Below, one piece after another: positions 6,074-8,283 of a stretch of 8,283 nucleotides of DNA; the first letter of the stretch is position 1, and every line of letters begins with the position of its first letter. The translations under genes and the position numbers were made by a program. The stretch lies in NCBI GenBank assembly GCA_031266495.1, contig JAISAX010000875.1, positions 1-8,283 of the forward strand. Direction: 5' to 3'. Below the pieces are notes generated by a model. That model was not told the origin of the DNA and searched no databases. It worked only from the letters and a program-made list of their open reading frames with translations. Source of the stretch: Opitutaceae bacterium. GTDB taxonomy: Bacteria; Verrucomicrobiota; Verrucomicrobiae; Opitutales; Opitutaceae.

Positions 6074-6120
6074 GAAAGCAGGAGTATGATTTCCGAAATC
6101 ATACGAGGTTAAAATTTTTT
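6074..6120 (-). promoter_or_regulatory. Leader hairpin element, copy 2 (upstream of the pyruvyl transferase gene)
   Basis: On the minus strand this reads AAAAAATTTTAACCTCG and then a dyad, GTATGATTT-CGG-AAATCATAC, with 9-bp arms (6102-6082). It matches copy 1 (526-572) over 47 bp with 7 differences, including the paired stem change. The left edge also supplies the KKF-stop of the beheaded minus-strand gene at 6109-6228. TATGAT inside the dyad resembles a -10 box, and TTGAAA lies 14 bp upstream, a short spacing, so a promoter is possible but weakly supported. Confidence 0.5.
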
Positions 6121-6228
6121 CAAGGCGTCATCAAGAGCAGCCAAGGCGGCGCGGGTTTCTTTGGCAAGGCGGCGGATTTCGGCGACATTGCCGTACCGTG
6201 CCAGAGGTTTCGCCGCCAGATGCGCTGG
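6109..6228 (-). pseudogene. C-terminal remnant of an unidentified gene
   Basis: Read on the minus strand from about 6228 to a TAA at 6111-6109, this gives a coding-like end of about 38 residues (for example KPLARYGNVAEIRRLAKET, then AALAALDDALKKF). It is helix-forming, and most codons end in C or G, as in nearby genes. Its upstream part is missing: just beyond 6225 the sequence becomes the homologous body of the truncated GT4 on the opposite strand. The same minus-strand frame stays open to 6405, but there it is only the antisense of the GT4. I cannot name the family; the tail looks like the C-terminal helix of some cytosolic enzyme. Both genes at this junction lack their 5' ends, which points to one deletion. 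Confidence 0.5.
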
Positions 6229-7250
6229 AGAAAACGGGCAGCCGGCATGTGACGACGCCGGTTCACAGGAAGCGGCTGTGGTCGTTGTTGCAGGTGCGTC
6301 CGTTGCGGCGGCTGTTCGAGCGCGAACGGCCCGACGTGGTGCATGTTCATTCACGGGCACCGGCCTGGTTGGCCTGGTTGGCCTGGCGAAAAATGAATCC
6401 GGCAACGCGTCCGCGGCTGGTTTCGACCGTGCACGGGTTTTATTCGGCCAACTTGTATTCGGAAATCATGACACGCGGCGAGCGGGTGATCGCGGTGTCG
6501 GCGAGCGTTCGCGACTATATCCGGGAAAATTATCCGCACACGGCTCCGGATCGTATCCGGGTGATTCCGTGGGGTGCGGACCCTGAGAGGTACCCCCGCG
6601 GTTTTCGTCCCTCCGGGGAATGGCTCTCAAGATGGAGACTGGAGCACCCGGGACTGGACGGGCGTGAATTGCTTCTCTTGCCTGGACGGCTTACGCGCTG
6701 GAAAGGGCAGGAGGATTTTTTCCGGCTGGTGGCAGGATTGCTCGCAGGGGGATTGCCCGTACAGGGGGCGCTGGCGGGCGAGGCTCATCCCCGGAAGAAG
6801 GCGTACGAGCGGGAACTGCGGACACTGGCGGAGCGGCTCGGAATTGCGGAGCGTATCACGTTTCTCGGACACCGGAGCGACTTGCGCGAGGTCATGGCCA
6901 TGGCGCGGGTGGTGTTTTCGTTTTCGACCAGTCCGGAGGCGTTTGGCCGGGTATCGCTGGAGGCGATGGCGCTCGGCAAGCCCGTGGTGGCCTACGATCA
7001 TGGCGGCGTGGGCGAACAACTGCGCGCGATGTTTCCGCAGGATTTGGTGCGAGTCGGCGACGTGAACGAGGCGGCGGCGCGCACGCGCGCCTTGTTGCTT
7101 CGCCCGCAAACTCCGGGCGCATTACCCGGCGAACTCACGCTGACACAGACCGCAGGCGCAACAGAAGACGTTTACCGGTCGTTGATGCCGGCAGGGGAGC
7201 GAGAATTTTTTCATCATTGTCATATTCATGATGAGCAAATCTCCGGTTGA
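6198..7250 (+). CDS. N-terminally truncated GT4 glycosyltransferase, gene 3 (probable pseudogene)
   Basis: This is a close paralogue of GT4 gene 2. Matching sequence begins at LEKTGSRH (from 6225), aligned to LEAAGGRH at residue 46 of gene 2, so the first 45 residues, including the glycine-rich NSGGVE loop, have no counterpart. The only in-frame start is a GTG at 6198, giving 350 residues with a foreign head (MPEVSPPDA). The donor domain is intact: LLLLPGRLTRWKGQEDF and EAFGRVSLE (EX7E). Loss of the first Rossmann strand should abolish or damage function. The tail also differs: after DVYRSL about 19 residues (PAGEREFFHHCHIHDEQISG) extend past the end of gene 2, suggesting the original stop was lost. 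The GT10 gene starts 5 bp after the stop. A working short enzyme cannot be excluded. Confidence 0.75.
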   Translation: MPEVSPPDALEKTGSRHVTTPVHRKRLWSLLQVRPLRRLFERERPDVVHVHSRAPAWLAWLAWRKMNPATRPRLVSTVHGFYSANLYSEIMTRGERVIAVSASVRDYIRENYPHTAPDRIRVIPWGADPERYPRGFRPSGEWLSRWRLEHPGLDGRELLLLPGRLTRWKGQEDFFRLVAGLLAGGLPVQGALAGEAHPRKKAYERELRTLAERLGIAERITFLGHRSDLREVMAMARVVFSFSTSPEAFGRVSLEAMALGKPVVAYDHGGVGEQLRAMFPQDLVRVGDVNEAAARTRALLLRPQTPGALPGELTLTQTAGATEDVYRSLMPAGEREFFHHCHIHDEQISG

Positions 7251-7255
7251 TAATC

Positions 7256-8283
7256 ATGTTGCGATACCGGCTCCGTGTGAAATTTGTAGCCAAAGGGTGC
7301 GCCGGATCCGGAGCCGACGTCTGGCTCCGGCAGTTTCCCGGCCGCAGCGGCGTATGGGGACACTGCGATTTTACCTTCGATCCGGATGACCGGCATTATG
7401 ACTGGCTCGTCGTTTATGACGATCTGCCCGCACTCGCCATGGAACGCCACTCCGTGCGTTGCGAACCGCTCGCCTGCCATCCGCGCAACACGCTGCTCGT
7501 CACCACGGAACCGGCGTCGGTCAAATGCTACGGCGACGATTTTCTGGACCAGTTCGGGCATGTACTGACGAGTCAGGAATCCTGGGTGATCCGTCATCCC
7601 GACGCGGTTTTCAGCCAGCCGGGTTTGCGCTGGTTTTACGGTGCAAGCAAAATGTCGATACACGATTTCGATGCCATCGCCTCGTTCGTCTAGGGCGCCC
7701 GGAAAGACGGCCGATCTTGCGACCGTCTGTTCTGACAAGCGCCAGCGACACACCCTGCACCGCGCCCGTTACGAGTTCGTCCAGACCCTGCGCGGGTTGC
7801 TTCCGCAAATGGATGTTTTCGGTCACGGCGTCCGCTTTATCGAGGACAAGGCGGAGGCGATCGATCCCTACCGGTATCACCTGGCCATCGAAAATCACCG
7901 GGCGCTCCATCACTGGACGGAAAAGCTGGCGGACCCGTTTCTCGGTCTGTCATTGCCGATCTACTACGGATGTCCGAATGTGGCGGACTATTTTCCGGAA
8001 GAGAGTTTTGTGGAGATCGACATTCGCGATCCCGGCGAGGCGGCGGAAGTGATCCGGAAGGCCATTCGTGACGACCTTCATTCCCGGCGTATCCGCGCGC
8101 TTTCGGAGGCCCGCCGCCGTGTGCTTTACGACTACAACCTGTTTGCCGTCCTGAGCCGGCTGGTGGAATCGCGGCATGAGGACGCGGGCGGCGCATCTGC
8201 CGTGAAACAATCGCGGGCATGTATCCGGAGCCGGCATGCGTTGCGTCGTGGCAACCCCTGGAAAGCCGTGCGATTTGCCTTTG
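7256..8283 (+). pseudogene. GT10 alpha-1,3/4-fucosyltransferase-like gene, frameshifted, 3' partial
   Basis: GT10 enzymes transfer fucose from GDP-fucose to GlcNAc or Glc in Lewis-type structures. The first part (7256-7693, 145 residues) has WLRQFPGRSGVWGHCDF, YDWLVVYDDLP and LLVTTEPASVKCYG, then QFGHVLTSQESWVIRHP. It ends at TAG 7691-7693. The family sequence resumes in the next frame: KTADLATVCSDKRQRHTLHR, then the hallmark AIENHRALHHWTEKLADPF and LPIYYGCPNVADYFPEESF (7884-8007), and stays open to the window edge. At the break lies TCGTTCGT (7682-7689); removing one TCGT joins both halves without a stop. ATG 7256 is preferred over TTG 7247, which overlaps the previous stop. The gene is either a real mutant, a sequencing error, or, less likely, a recoded site. 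Confidence 0.85.

Noticed and set aside
7691..7697. Programmed +1 frameshift at the GT10 stop
   Set aside because: No upstream ribosome-site-like stimulator or downstream structure is apparent, and the TCGT duplication explains the shift more simply.

Overview
The window is GC-rich and comes from a bacterial cell-surface polysaccharide locus. A PEP-CTERM tail at the left edge, weak Shine-Dalgarno signals, and many dispersed palindromic repeats between glycosyltransferase genes suggest a Verrucomicrobia-type genome, perhaps Opitutaceae. That placement is inference, because no rRNA or marker gene is present.

Layout, left to right. 1-207 is the 3' end of a PEP-CTERM surface protein. 208-578 has no gene: it holds a cluster of three small palindromes framed by a 14-bp inverted repeat, then a 47-bp hairpin element. 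579-1733 is a GT4 glycosyltransferase ending just after a G11 tract. 1714-1889 and 3043-3230 are two copies of a miniature inverted-repeat element flanking a second GT4 gene (1890-3011). 3251-3976 encodes a YrbL-family protein and 4009-4899 a GT11 fucosyltransferase-like protein. A 101-bp nested palindrome (4896-4996) separates these from a convergent polysaccharide pyruvyl transferase-like gene (6035 to 5013, minus strand). Upstream of that gene is a second copy of the hairpin element, overlapping the tail of a beheaded minus-strand gene. Fused to it is a 5'-truncated paralogue of the second GT4 (6198-7250). 7256-8283 is a GT10 fucosyltransferase-like gene, broken by a frameshift and cut by the window edge.

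Together the genes look like an assembly and decoration module for an O-antigen, lipooligosaccharide or exopolysaccharide: GT4 enzymes extend the chain, GT10 and GT11 enzymes would add fucose-like residues, and the ketal pyruvyl transferase family member would modify sugars. The locus also looks worn. One GT4 has lost its N-terminus, the GT10 is frameshifted, the GT11 lacks an acidic residue in its signature motif, and repeat elements sit at several gene ends and supply stop codons.

The most notable non-gene signals are the 47-bp hairpin elements, whose stem carries a paired substitution between copies, the repeat pair exactly 1340 bp apart around the second GT4, and the deletion junction near 6225. 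No clearly new enzymatic system is visible.
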